In this document: piece by piece, positions 7,098 through 13,719 of the stretch
Layout: the number at the start of each line of letters is the position of its first letter
Position numbering within the stretch: position 1 is the first letter of the stretch
Assembly (NCBI GenBank): GCA_036379955.1
Contig: DASVFR010000013.1
Coordinates: 1-14,050 of the forward strand
Length of the DNA: 14,050 nt
Reading direction: 5' to 3'
Origin: VRUE01 sp036379955
Lineage (GTDB): Bacteria; Actinomycetota; Thermoleophilia; Solirubrobacterales; 70-9
Made by a program: the position numbers and the translations under genes
The notes under the pieces: model-generated
What the model was told of the DNA's origin: nothing
Databases searched by the model: none
The model's input: the letters and a program-made list of their open reading frames with translations, nothing else

Positions 7098-8240
7098 TCA
7101 GAGCCCGAACGTCTTGGCGATGATGTTGCGCTGGATCTCCGAGGTGCCGCCGTAGATGGTCGAGACGAGGGTGGTGCGGACGAGGCGCTCCATGTCGTAC
7201 TCGGAGGCGTAGCCGTAGCCGCCCATCATCTGCATCCCGTTGAGCGCAGCTTTGCGGGCGATCTCGGTGACGAAGAGCTTCACCATCGAGGCCTCGCGGG
7301 GCAGCATCTCGTCGGGGTCCTCGTCGACGAGGCTGGCGACCCAGCGGGTCATCAGGCGCGCGGCCTCGATGTCGGTCGCCATGTCGGCGATCTTGTGCTG
7401 CATCGACTGGAAGGAGCCGATTGGCTTGCCGAACTGCTTGCGCTCTTTGACGTAGACGATGAGGTCGTCAAAGACGCGCTCGGCGAAGCCGAGCTGGGTC
7501 GCGGCGAGGATCAGGCGCTCGACGTTGAGCCCGGCCATCAGCTGCGTCCAACCGCGGTCGACCTCGCCGAGGACGGCGTCGGCGGGCGCCTCGACGTCGG
7601 TCAGGTAGAGGTGGCTGGTGTCGCGGCCGCCCATCGTGTCGATCGGGACCACCTCGAGCCCATCCGCGTCGCGGGGAATCCAGATCATCGAGAGCCCGTC
7701 GTGCTTGTCGGCGGCCCGGCTGGTACGGCAGACGACGAGGACGTGGTCGGCGATGTGAGCGTTGGAGCAGAAGACCTTCTGGCCGTTGAGCAGGTAGCCG
7801 CCGTCGACCGCCTCGGCCTTGGTGCTGAGCGAGCCGACGTCGGAGCCGGAGTCGGGCTCGGTCATCGCGATCGCCTCGACCGCTCCCTCGGCGATGCCGC
7901 CGAGGATCTCGGTCTTCTGCTCCTCGCTGCCGAAGCGCATCGTCGCGCCGGCGACGATCAGGGTCGTCGCGTAGCCGCCGATCGGGGCAAGCGCCCGCGA
8001 GGTCTCCTCCATGAAGATGCAGGCGTCGAGCATCGTGCCGCCCGAGCCGCCGTACTCCTCGGGGATGGTCAGCCCGGTCCAGCCGAGCTCGGCCATCTCC
8101 TTGTAGATCGTCTCGTTGTGGTGGTCGGAGTAGCCGTCGGTGAGGCGCTCGCGCTGGTCCGGCGTCCCGCACTCGTGGTCGCAGTAGCGGCGGATCGCGT
8201 CGACGAAGTCCTCCTGCTCCTCGGTGAGGGCGAAATCCAC
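7098..8240 (-). CDS. Acyl-CoA dehydrogenase
   Basis: 380 residues, the usual length of the FAD-dependent acyl-CoA dehydrogenase family, which introduces an alpha,beta double bond into acyl-CoA thioesters and passes electrons to electron-transfer flavoprotein. Visible motifs: AMTEPDSGSD (125-134, family signature near FAD and substrate), RKQFGKPIGSFQ (267-278), and the C-terminal MMGGYGY...IYGGTSEIQRNIIA (338-375). The place of the catalytic Glu of medium-chain enzymes (IYEGT) is Gly364 here. Glu241 in LNVERL matches the helix position used by isovaleryl-CoA and long-chain dehydrogenases, so I infer it as the base. The GTG at 8240 is the first start after an in-frame stop; no Shine-Dalgarno precedes it, and TAGGCT lies 8 nt upstream, suggesting a leaderless mRNA. 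Cytoplasmic; substrate not predictable. It sits alone between two tRNA genes. Confidence 0.93.
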   Translation of the reverse strand: MDFALTEEQEDFVDAIRRYCDHECGTPDQRERLTDGYSDHHNETIYKEMAELGWTGLTIPEEYGGSGGTMLDACIFMEETSRALAPIGGYATTLIVAGATMRFGSEEQKTEILGGIAEGAVEAIAMTEPDSGSDVGSLSTKAEAVDGGYLLNGQKVFCSNAHIADHVLVVCRTSRAADKHDGLSMIWIPRDADGLEVVPIDTMGGRDTSHLYLTDVEAPADAVLGEVDRGWTQLMAGLNVERLILAATQLGFAERVFDDLIVYVKERKQFGKPIGSFQSMQHKIADMATDIEAARLMTRWVASLVDEDPDEMLPREASMVKLFVTEIARKAALNGMQMMGGYGYASEYDMERLVRTTLVSTIYGGTSEIQRNIIAKTFGL

Positions 8241-8248
8241 GAAGCGGG

Positions 8249-8254
8249 AGCCTA
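8249..8254 (-). promoter_or_regulatory. Candidate -10 element for a leaderless acyl-CoA dehydrogenase mRNA
   Basis: TAGGCT (minus strand) ends 8 nt before the GTG start at 8240, the distance expected when transcription begins at or next to the start codon. No ribosome binding site lies in between and no good -35 was seen. Confidence 0.35.
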
Positions 8255-8309
8255 CCGGTCAAGAACCACAAACTGCCTGCTCAGAGACGAACTTGGGCGT
8301 GTACGGCTA

Positions 8310-8382
<73 letters not shown>

Positions 8383-8459
8383 GCGAGAGCGATGGTACCC
8401 GGCGCGCGTATCCCCTGCGCCTGGGGGAGAAAACGGCTCGCTGATCTCTTAACCACCGA

Positions 8460-9407
8460 ATGCGTGGGTCAATCGATCAGCCACCGAATCGCGCAGGTCA
8501 CCGAGACCGGAATGCGGCGATCTGGGCGCTGGTTCGCAAGCAGCACGGAGTGGTGGCTAGGCATCAACTGCTGGAGCTCGGGTTCAGCCCGCGGAAGATC
8601 GAGCGACGCATCGCCACGGGGCGTCTCCATCCGATCTGGCGCGGCGTATACGCGGTGGGACGCCCGCAGCTGGGACCCCGGGGACGATGGATGGCAGCTG
8701 TCCTCGCCTGCGGCCCCAAAGCGGCGCTGAGTCACGGCAGCGCCGCGGCGTTGTGGGGTTTTGTAGCAGAGCAGCCAGAGCGAATCGAAGTCTCGTTGCA
8801 CGCCTCCGCCCCACGCCGCCGCGCGGGAATCCTCGTACACCGACGCGCAGCGCTGAGACCCGAGGAGCTGACCATCCACGAAGGCATCCCGGTTACGAAC
8901 CCGACCCGCACGCTGGTCGACGAGGCCACCCGCCTGCGCCCGATACGGCTCGAGCGCGAGGTCAACGAGGCCGACAAGCTCGACCGCGTCGATCCGGAGA
9001 CGCTACGCGAGGCACTTGGGCGCTACGGTGGCCAGCCGGGCGTAGCGCCCTTGCGCGCCATTCTCGACCGCCGCACTTTCCGCTTCAGCGACTCCAACCT
9101 CGAGCTCCACTTCCGCCCACTGGCACGTGCCGCCGGGCTTCCCGAGCCACAGACGAAAGCCCGGGTCAACGGCTTCCAAGTCGATTTCCACTGGCCCGAG
9201 CTCGGCATCGTGGTCGAGACGGACGGGCTGCGCTATCACCGCACCCCTTCCCAGCAGGACCGAGGGCTGCTGCGAGATCAGGCCCACGTTGCTTCCGGAC
9301 TGCTTCCGCTGCGTTTCTCTCACGCCCAGATCCGCTACGAACCCGCGCGCGTCCGCGAGATGCTGAGGCAAACGGCGGCACTGGCCCATACCAAGGGTCG
9401 CGACTGA
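8460..9407 (+). CDS. AbiEi-like winged-helix / DUF559 nuclease-fold protein
   Basis: 315 residues. Residues about 18-66 resemble the N-terminal winged helix of AbiEi-type antitoxins (IWALVRKQHGVVARHQLLELG, then a RLHPIWRGVYAV wing). Residues about 205-305 match the DUF559 / Vsr-like PD-(D/E)XK fold: Glu215 in SNLELHF, Asp242 in VDFHWPELG, then Glu253 and Asp255 in VETDG with His260. All expected acidic residues are present, so nuclease activity is possible but unproven. AbiEi antitoxins repress their own promoter and neutralise AbiEii nucleotidyltransferase toxins; no toxin gene is adjacent. The ATG at 8460 is the first start after an in-frame TGA (8442) but has no clear Shine-Dalgarno. A 15-bp sequence at 8466-8480 recurs inverted at the stop codon. 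Family is well supported; biological role is uncertain. Confidence 0.85.
   Translation: MRGSIDQPPNRAGHRDRNAAIWALVRKQHGVVARHQLLELGFSPRKIERRIATGRLHPIWRGVYAVGRPQLGPRGRWMAAVLACGPKAALSHGSAAALWGFVAEQPERIEVSLHASAPRRRAGILVHRRAALRPEELTIHEGIPVTNPTRTLVDEATRLRPIRLEREVNEADKLDRVDPETLREALGRYGGQPGVAPLRAILDRRTFRFSDSNLELHFRPLARAAGLPEPQTKARVNGFQVDFHWPELGIVVETDGLRYHRTPSQQDRGLLRDQAHVASGLLPLRFSHAQIRYEPARVREMLRQTAALAHTKGRD
8466..8480 (+). repeat. 15-bp repeat, copy 1 (5' end of the AbiEi-DUF559 gene)
   Basis: GGGTCAATCGATCAG, identical to the reverse complement of 9404-9418 and sharing 14 bases in direct orientation with 9430-9443. It lies 6 nt after the first base of the start codon, so it is translated (GSIDQ) if that start is right. 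The position would suit an operator or an RNA-pairing element. Confidence 0.7.
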
Positions 9408-9444
9408 TCGATTGACCCCCATATCCGGTGGTCAATCGATCAGT
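9403..9444 (+). repeat. Long hairpin of repeat copies 2 and 3 at the gene's stop codon
   Basis: ACTGATCGATTGACC (9403-9417) and GGTCAATCGATCAGT (9430-9444) are a perfect 15-bp inverted repeat around a 12-nt loop. The TGA stop of the AbiEi-DUF559 gene lies inside the left arm. No T-tract follows. It may terminate transcription of this gene and of the convergent gene ending at 9489, or be a protein-binding palindrome. Confidence 0.65.
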
Positions 9445-9488
9445 GAGGGTCGTGTCGACTAGACGGCCCTTCGGGGCGACGGCGTGGA

Positions 9489-9977
9489 CTACGTGAACTT
9501 CGACGGTTCGAAGCGGCAGTAGTGGAATTCGAAGCCGAGGACCTGGTTGTTGGCGACGTTGGCGTTGTGTTCCAGGCGGATGACCATCTGCAGGGCGCCG
9601 TTCTTGTTGCCGGCCTTCAGCTTCTGGCCGGTCTGCTGGAAGAGGTTGGCCTCTTCGCCGACCGTCTTCAGCCACTTGCCGAGCTTGGCTTCGTCGGCTG
9701 GGGGCTGGGGGACGGCTTCCAGTTCCTTGACGGTCGCGCGCAGCGCCGTCGCCGCGCGGAAGAACTGCCCGGCCGCCTGCTTCAGCTGGCCGTGCTTGAC
9801 CTTGCCGCGGGCTCCCTTGAGGATTCGTTCGTTGGCCTTGGTATTGGCCTTGCAAATCGGCTCGACCGCTTCCTTGTAGCTTTCGCGCGTTACTTCCTCG
9901 GCTTGGACGAGCGGCACCGCCACGGTCGTCAAAGCCAGGACGACGGCGCTGACCGCCGCAAAGCTCTTCTTCCCCAC
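9489..9977 (-). CDS. Small secreted helical protein, function unknown
   Basis: 162 residues from a GTG at 9977, with AAGGGAGA about 7 nt upstream. Residues 1-26 are a signal peptide (two Lys, a hydrophobic core, cleavage after VQA). The mature part is predicted to be mostly alpha-helical, with charged heptad-like stretches (residues 28-85 and 95-145), and has exactly two cysteines, Cys42 and Cys154, near its two ends, which could form a disulfide outside the cell. The element EAVEPICKANTKANERI near the mature N-terminus resembles small secreted helical-bundle proteins of related actinobacteria, but I cannot assign a named family. It is convergent with the AbiEi-DUF559 gene and downstream of two tRNA-Ser genes. 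No enzyme motif is visible. Confidence 0.85.
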   Translation of the reverse strand: MGKKSFAAVSAVVLALTTVAVPLVQAEEVTRESYKEAVEPICKANTKANERILKGARGKVKHGQLKQAAGQFFRAATALRATVKELEAVPQPPADEAKLGKWLKTVGEEANLFQQTGQKLKAGNKNGALQMVIRLEHNANVANNQVLGFEFHYCRFEPSKFT

Positions 9978-10075
9978 CCGTATCTCCCTTCTCGACTGCT
10001 GCTTGCGCCCGCCATCGTCTCAAACACTTCGGTTCGCGCATAGGCGCGGTGCTTTAGAGACGAGTTAAGGCGGAG

Positions 10076-10162
10076 CGGAGGGGGTGGGATTCGAACCCAC
10101 GAGCGCCTTGCGACGCCAACAGTTTTCGAGACTGCCCCGTTCAACCACTCCGGCACCCCTCC
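10076..10162 (-). tRNA. tRNA-Ser (anticodon CGA)
   Basis: Class II tRNA on the minus strand: acceptor GGAGGGG/CCCCTCC with discriminator G at 10076, anticodon stem around loop CTCGAAA (anticodon CGA), a long variable arm as expected for Ser, and T-arm GTGGG-TTCGAAT-CCCAC. No encoded CCA. Reads UCG codons. Confidence 0.95.
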
Positions 10163-10179
10163 GGGGCACTACGAGAGCG

Positions 10180-10185
10180 ATTCTA
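10180..10185 (-). promoter_or_regulatory. Candidate -10 element of tRNA-Ser(CGA)
   Basis: TAGAAT on the minus strand (5 of 6 to TATAAT) lies 17 nt upstream of the tRNA 5' end in the short spacer between the two tRNA-Ser genes. The -35 is weak. Confidence 0.4.
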
Positions 10186-10206
10186 GGCGCTGGCCAAGGG
10201 TGGGAA

Positions 10207-10296
10207 CGGAGAGGGTGGGATTCGAACCCACGAGGCGGGTTAACCCCGCCCACGCGATTTCCAGTCGCGCTCCTTAAGCCACTCGGACACCTCTCC
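10207..10296 (-). tRNA. tRNA-Ser (anticodon GGA)
   Basis: Class II tRNA on the minus strand: acceptor GGAGAGG/CCTCTCC, discriminator G at 10207, anticodon arm CGCGA-CTGGAAA-TCGCG with anticodon GGA, a variable arm with its own GGCGGG stem, and T-arm GTGGG-TTCGAAT-CCCAC. No encoded CCA. Its T-arm is identical to that of the neighbouring tRNA-Ser(CGA). Confidence 0.96.
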
Positions 10297-10309
10297 GGGA
10301 GAGACGAAG

Positions 10310-10315
10310 GGTATA
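10310..10315 (-). promoter_or_regulatory. Candidate -10 element of tRNA-Ser(GGA)
   Basis: TATACC on the minus strand lies 13 nt before the tRNA 5' end, in the gap after the tadA stop. The -35 would fall within the end of tadA and is not obvious. Confidence 0.35.
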
Positions 10316-10329
10316 GAGGGCGCCCTGGC

Positions 10330-10797
10330 TCAGCGTCGGGCGGCGAAGAAGTCGCGCAGGACGGCCGCGCACTCGTCCTCGAGCACGCCGCCGATCACCG
10401 CCGGGCGGTGGTTGAGGGCCGGCTCGGCGAGCACGTCGAGGGCGCTGCCGGCGGCGCCGGCCTTCGGGTCGGGGGCGCCGTAGACGACTGTGGGGACGCG
10501 GGCGAGGACGATCGCGCCGGCGCACATCGCGCAGGGCTCGAGGGTTACGTAGAGGGTCGTGCCGGGCAGGCGCCAGCCCCCGAGCGCCTCGCCGGCGGCG
10601 CGGATCGCGAGGATCTCGGCGTGGGCGGTCGGGTCGCGGCGCAGCTCGCGCTCGTTTCCCGCCGCGGCGAGCGGCTCGCCATCGTGGGCGACGACGGCGC
10701 CGATCGGGACGTCGCCGTGGCGCTCGGCCTCGCGGGCGCGCTCCAGCGCCAGTGCCATCAGCTCCTCGTGCGGGCCGTGCGCGGCCTCATCCTCCAT
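10330..10797 (-). CDS. tadA: tRNA-specific adenosine deaminase
   Basis: 155 residues from the ATG at 10797. It belongs to the cytidine/deoxycytidylate deaminase fold; the family member TadA converts A34 of tRNA-Arg(ACG) to inosine so that one tRNA reads CGU, CGC and CGA. The zinc site is complete: HAE with His59 and proton-shuttling Glu61, and PCAMC with Cys89 and Cys92. The spacing is almost the same as in E. coli TadA (His57, Glu59, Cys87, Cys90). Asn48 in AAGNER fits the substrate-binding Asn. The frame stays open further upstream, but that extension is Arg-rich, crosses the divergent promoter region and lacks family similarity, so I reject it. No Shine-Dalgarno precedes the ATG; CATAAT ends 9 nt upstream, suggesting a leaderless mRNA. 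Cytoplasmic. Confidence 0.92.
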   Translation of the reverse strand: MEDEAAHGPHEELMALALERAREAERHGDVPIGAVVAHDGEPLAAAGNERELRRDPTAHAEILAIRAAGEALGGWRLPGTTLYVTLEPCAMCAGAIVLARVPTVVYGAPDPKAGAAGSALDVLAEPALNHRPAVIGGVLEDECAAVLRDFFAARR

Positions 10798-10806
10798 CGA
10801 TACGAG

Positions 10807-10812
10807 ATTATG
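10807..10812 (-). promoter_or_regulatory. Candidate -10 element for leaderless tadA mRNA
   Basis: CATAAT on the minus strand (5 of 6 to TATAAT) with 9 nt to the tadA ATG. The repeat and palindrome at 10812-10838 lie directly upstream, where the spacer and -35 would be, so a bound protein there would block or alter this promoter. Confidence 0.5.
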
Positions 10813-10838
10813 TTGTCGCGGCGAGTTGTCGCGACAAC
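10812..10838. promoter_or_regulatory. Operator-like palindrome and direct repeat between tadA and the protease gene
   Basis: GTTGTCGCGACAAC (10825-10838) is a perfect 14-bp palindrome. Its half-site GTTGTCGCG occurs again as an exact direct copy at 10812-10820, 13 bp away. The cluster lies next to the tadA -10 and 64 bp upstream of the subtilase ATG, in a 104-bp divergent gap. This is the form of a dimeric repressor or activator site; the regulator is unknown. Confidence 0.55.
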
Positions 10839-10901
10839 TTCCCCGGCGGAACGGTGTTTGGTGATAGCGCGCCAACGCAGGGATTTCGCAAGCCAGACGA
10901 G

Positions 10902-12248
10902 ATGAACCGACGCCTTCCGATCGCCGCCGTGGCCCTGCTCGCGACCCTCGCCCTCGCGGGCGCGCCCGCGCACGCCGCGGCCGGCGTCTCCGCGGCACAT
11001 GGCTTCGTCCCTCGCCAGGTCGTGATCAAGCTCGCCGGCGACCGGGTAGCGCGAACGGTCGGCCTGCGCCCGAGCGCCGACCCGCGCGTTGTCGCCGCCG
11101 CGGCGCGGCGCGACCCCCGGGTCCAGTATGCGGCGCCCAACTACGTCGCCACCGCGTCTGCTGCCGAAACGGAAGAAGAACGCGAAGTGCCGAACGACCC
11201 CGGCCCGATCGCCGGTCCGCCGGGAGCACCGGGAGGCTGGGTCCAGAAACAGTGGAACTTCCTGCCGTGGGAGGGCGTCGCGACGCCGCTGCTGCCCCTC
11301 TCCCCCGGCGGCATCGACGCGGTCGGCGCCTGGGAAAACCTCGTCGCCGCCAAGCGTCCCGGCGCCCAGGGAGTGACCGTGGCCGTGCTCGACACCGGCA
11401 TCGCCTACCGCACGCTCTCGCCGAGCTTCCTGCGCAGCCCCGACTTCAGCTCCGGCCAGTTCGTCAAGGGCTACGACTTCGTCGGCCACGACAAGCTGCC
11501 GCTCGACGAAAACGGGCACGGCACGCACGTCGCCGGCACGATCGCCGAGAAGACCAACAACGGGATCGGGCTGACCGGACTCGCCTACCGCGCGAAGCTG
11601 ATGCCGGTCCGCGTCCTCGACAGAGCCGGGCGCGGGCGCGCCGACGAGATCGCGCAGGGCATCCGCTTCGCCGTCGGCCACGGCGCCGACGCGATCAACA
11701 TGAGCTTCAACTTCAGCTGCGACCGGCGGGTGCCGGAGATCGACGAAGCCCTGCGCCAGGCTTACGAACGCGGCGTGATCGCCGTCGCCTCGGTGGGCAA
11801 CGTCGGCTCGGAGGGATGCGTCTCGGCGCCGGCGACCGGCCCGCACGTGATCGGGGTGGGTGGCAGCACCGCGGGCGGCTGCATCGGCAGCTACTCGCTC
11901 GCCGGCAAGGGGGTCGACGTGCTGGCCCCGGGCGGCGGCCCACCGGCGCTCGGCTGCCCGTCGGTCTCCTCGGACCCGATCTACCAGGTGACGCTGAGGG
12001 GCGGCAGCACGGACGAATTCGCCGAGCCTGGGGATTACGTCGGCACCTCGATGGCCGCCGCGCACGTGTCGGGCGTCGCCGCGATGGTCCTGGCCAGCGG
12101 CACGATCGACCCGAAGGCGAAGAAGAAGGGCCTGGTGGCGGCGGTGACCAAGCGCCTGCGCCACAGCGCCCGCAGCCTGGGATTGCCGGCAACGCTTCAA
12201 GGAGCTGGACTTATCGACGCCGCCAAGGCAACTTCGCCGTCGAGCTAG
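10902..12248 (+). CDS. Secreted subtilisin-like serine protease (S8 family)
   Basis: 448 residues from the ATG at 10902, chosen because it begins a clear signal peptide (MNRRLPIAAVALLATLALAG, cleavage after AHA, about residue 25); the frame is open further upstream but that part crosses the tadA promoter. Residues about 35-85 look like a prodomain remnant (PRQVVIKL...DPRVQYAAPNYVA), normally an intramolecular chaperone and inhibitor removed on maturation. The catalytic domain covers about 155-440 with Asp164 (VAVLDTGIA), His206 (DENGHGTHVAGT), oxyanion Asn300 (ASVGN) and Ser383 (GTSMAAAHVSG), so it should be an active endopeptidase outside the cell. Four Cys occur in the domain (273, 306, 327, 352), possibly two disulfides. 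No anchor or transmembrane segment follows. The ribosome binding site is weak. Natural substrate unknown. Confidence 0.93.
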   Translation: MNRRLPIAAVALLATLALAGAPAHAAAGVSAAHGFVPRQVVIKLAGDRVARTVGLRPSADPRVVAAAARRDPRVQYAAPNYVATASAAETEEEREVPNDPGPIAGPPGAPGGWVQKQWNFLPWEGVATPLLPLSPGGIDAVGAWENLVAAKRPGAQGVTVAVLDTGIAYRTLSPSFLRSPDFSSGQFVKGYDFVGHDKLPLDENGHGTHVAGTIAEKTNNGIGLTGLAYRAKLMPVRVLDRAGRGRADEIAQGIRFAVGHGADAINMSFNFSCDRRVPEIDEALRQAYERGVIAVASVGNVGSEGCVSAPATGPHVIGVGGSTAGGCIGSYSLAGKGVDVLAPGGGPPALGCPSVSSDPIYQVTLRGGSTDEFAEPGDYVGTSMAAAHVSGVAAMVLASGTIDPKAKKKGLVAAVTKRLRHSARSLGLPATLQGAGLIDAAKATSPSS

Positions 12249-12261
12249 AAACGGTTCGTCG

Positions 12262-12344
12262 GGCGGGTGGCGTGGAGGTGGGCTCCTCGCCCGCAGCTTG
12301 CGAGGACGAGGAGTCCTCCTCCGCGACAGGACCCGCCGCCCGCC
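12262..12344. terminator. Structured region between convergent genes, possible bidirectional terminator
   Basis: Between the stops at 12248 and 12352. GGCGGGTGGCG (12262-12272) can pair with CGCCGCCCGCC (12334-12344), with one G-U wobble in the plus-strand RNA. Inside are GAGGAC/GTCCTC (12302-12307 with 12313-12318) and GGGC/GCCC (12280-12283 with 12289-12292). There is no T-tract, and GC-rich DNA makes some pairing expected by chance. Confidence 0.4.
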
Positions 12345-12351
12345 AAGGGCC

Positions 12352-12795
12352 TTACGTAGTTCGAACGATCAGGACGCTGCAGGGCGCGTGGTGGGAGATG
12401 TTGTTGGGGACGCTGCCGAGGAGGAAGCGTCGCGCTCCGGTCATGCCCTTGTTGCCGACCACGATCAGGTCGGCGTCGGTCTTCTCCGCGACGTCGAGGA
12501 TCGCTTCCGCCGGGTCGCCCTCGACCGGGTGAGTCTGCACCTCGATGCCCTCGTTGCGGACCGCCGCAGCGGCGGCGTCGAGGACGAGGTTGACGTCCTC
12601 GCGGGGCCCGATCTCGTACTGGACGTCCGCCGGCGCGTCGAGCGCCTCCTTCTCCACCTGGCGCTTGGAGACGGGTGCGTAGGCGCTGACGATGCTGAGC
12701 TGCGCGCCGCTGAGCTTGGCCAACTCGACTGCCTGGCGCACCGCCTCGGCGGCGGTATCGGACCCGTCGGTTCCAACCACGATGCGAGTGAACAC
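12352..12795 (-). CDS. Universal stress protein (UspA family)
   Basis: 147 residues, a single Usp domain of typical length. It begins MFTRIVVGTDGSDTAAEAV, the family's first strand and loop, and carries the complete ATP-binding motif G-2X-G-9X-G-S (Gly114, Gly117, Gly127, Ser128), so it belongs to the nucleotide-binding type. Such proteins are cytoplasmic dimers that respond to stress, starvation or low oxygen; the exact role varies. The GTG at 12795 is preceded by AAGGAGG with a short gap. A possible 50-residue membrane protein ends 42 nt upstream on the same strand and could share its transcript. Convergent with the protease gene. Confidence 0.93.
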   Translation of the reverse strand: MFTRIVVGTDGSDTAAEAVRQAVELAKLSGAQLSIVSAYAPVSKRQVEKEALDAPADVQYEIGPREDVNLVLDAAAAAVRNEGIEVQTHPVEGDPAEAILDVAEKTDADLIVVGNKGMTGARRFLLGSVPNNISHHAPCSVLIVRTT

Positions 12796-12837
12796 GCCGC
12801 CTCCTTGCTCGGGCTCGGTCGCTGAACGCGGCTGATA

Positions 12838-12990
12838 CTAGCGGCGGTGCTGGCCGCGAGCGGGAAGGCCGCGGAAGCCGTCGCCGAGGATTTCCGTCGG
12901 GGTCGTCGCCAAGCGTACGATCGCGATCGCCATCGAGGCGACGAGGCAGACGATCAGCAGGGCCATTCCGGCCTTCCACAGGGCAGGCAT
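12838..12990 (-). CDS. Possible small single-pass membrane protein
   Basis: 50 residues from the ATG at 12990 to a TAG. Residues about 8-26 are a strong hydrophobic segment (MALLIVCLVASMAIAIV) flanked by Lys6 and Arg27, followed by a polar, Arg-rich tail, so it would sit in the membrane. Third codon positions are strongly G/C, as in real genes here. It is upstream of the universal stress gene on the same strand. Against it: the ribosome binding site is weak, and the divergent hydrolase gene starts only 15 nt away, so its promoter would lie within that coding sequence. No family recognised. Confidence 0.55.
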   Translation of the reverse strand: MPALWKAGMALLIVCLVASMAIAIVRLATTPTEILGDGFRGLPARGQHRR

Positions 12991-12996
12991 TAGGCT
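12991..12996 (+). promoter_or_regulatory. Candidate -10 element for a leaderless hydrolase mRNA
   Basis: TAGGCT is followed by 9 nt and then the ATG at 13006, with no Shine-Dalgarno between. The same hexamer stands 8 nt before the acyl-CoA dehydrogenase start. Confidence 0.4.
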
Positions 12997-13005
12997 GATC
13001 TCATC

Positions 13006-13716
13006 ATGGAGGAGGTCGCCGAGGGGGTCTGGCTGCTGCGCGGGGACGCCCGCGACGCGATGAACGTCTACTTCCTCGAGGACGGCGACGGCGTGGTGCA
13101 GTTCGACGCGGGCACGAAGGGCATGACGAAGGAGGTACGGGCGGCGGCCGAGCGGCTGGGCGGGCTGAAGCGGATCGTGCTCGGACACGCCCACGCCGAC
13201 CACCGGGGCACGGCGCCGGGACTGGGCGTGCCGGTCCTCTGCCATCCCGACGAGGTCGCCGACGCCGAAGGCGACGCCGCGATCCCGCCCTACATGGAAA
13301 TCTCGATGCTGCCGGCTCCGGCCCGCTGGATCTTCCCCTTCCTGCTGCGCCGCTGGGACGGCGGTGCGGTGAAGATCGACGGCACCGTCGAGGAGGGAGA
13401 CGAGGTCGCCGGCTTCCGGGTCGTGCACTTCCCAGGGCACGCGCCTGGCCTGATCGGCCTCTGGCGCGAGAGCGACCGGCTGGCGCTGGTCAGCGACGTC
13501 GTCTACCTGCTCGACTCGACCAAGCTCGGCAAGCCCTTGCCGCCCGGCGAGGCGAGCGTGCCGCACCCGGCCTGGGGCTGGGACCACGCGAAGGCGAAGG
13601 ACTCGGTGCGCAAGCTGGCGGCGCTGGAACCGGCGACGGTCTGCGCCGGGCACGAGGCGCCGCTGCGGGACGGGAACCTGCGCGCGGTGCTGGAGCGGGC
13701 GGCGGACAAGTACTGA
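13006..13716 (+). CDS. Metallo-beta-lactamase-fold hydrolase
   Basis: 236 residues. The binuclear metal site is complete: HAHADH (His61, His63, Asp65, His66), His145 in HFPGHAPG, Asp164 in ALVSD and His216 in AGHEAPL. Cytoplasmic, as no signal peptide is present. Family members of this size hydrolyse thioesters such as glyoxalase II substrates, lactones or phosphodiesters; the sequence does not tell which. Residues about 94-125 insert a hydrophobic segment (PAPARWIFPFLLRRW) between the metal motifs that could shape a lipophilic substrate pocket (inference). The ATG at 13006 starts directly with the MEEVAEGVWLLRG strand typical of the fold. It lacks a Shine-Dalgarno and is probably leaderless. 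A strong hairpin follows the stop. Confidence 0.92.
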   Translation: MEEVAEGVWLLRGDARDAMNVYFLEDGDGVVQFDAGTKGMTKEVRAAAERLGGLKRIVLGHAHADHRGTAPGLGVPVLCHPDEVADAEGDAAIPPYMEISMLPAPARWIFPFLLRRWDGGAVKIDGTVEEGDEVAGFRVVHFPGHAPGLIGLWRESDRLALVSDVVYLLDSTKLGKPLPPGEASVPHPAWGWDHAKAKDSVRKLAALEPATVCAGHEAPLRDGNLRAVLERAADKY

Positions 13717-13719
13717 GGC

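Noticed and set aside
8466..9418. Classical transposon bounded by the 15-bp inverted repeats
   Set aside because: No transposase motif is encoded between them, no flanking target-site duplication is evident, and the left repeat lies inside the coding sequence; kept only as one alternative explanation.
10798..10998. N-terminal extension of tadA
   Set aside because: The frame is open upstream but the added residues are Arg-rich, unlike the family, and cross the divergent promoter and palindrome.
10758..12200. Minus-strand frame of 480 codons
   Set aside because: Antisense to the subtilase, whose catalytic residues are all in order on the plus strand.
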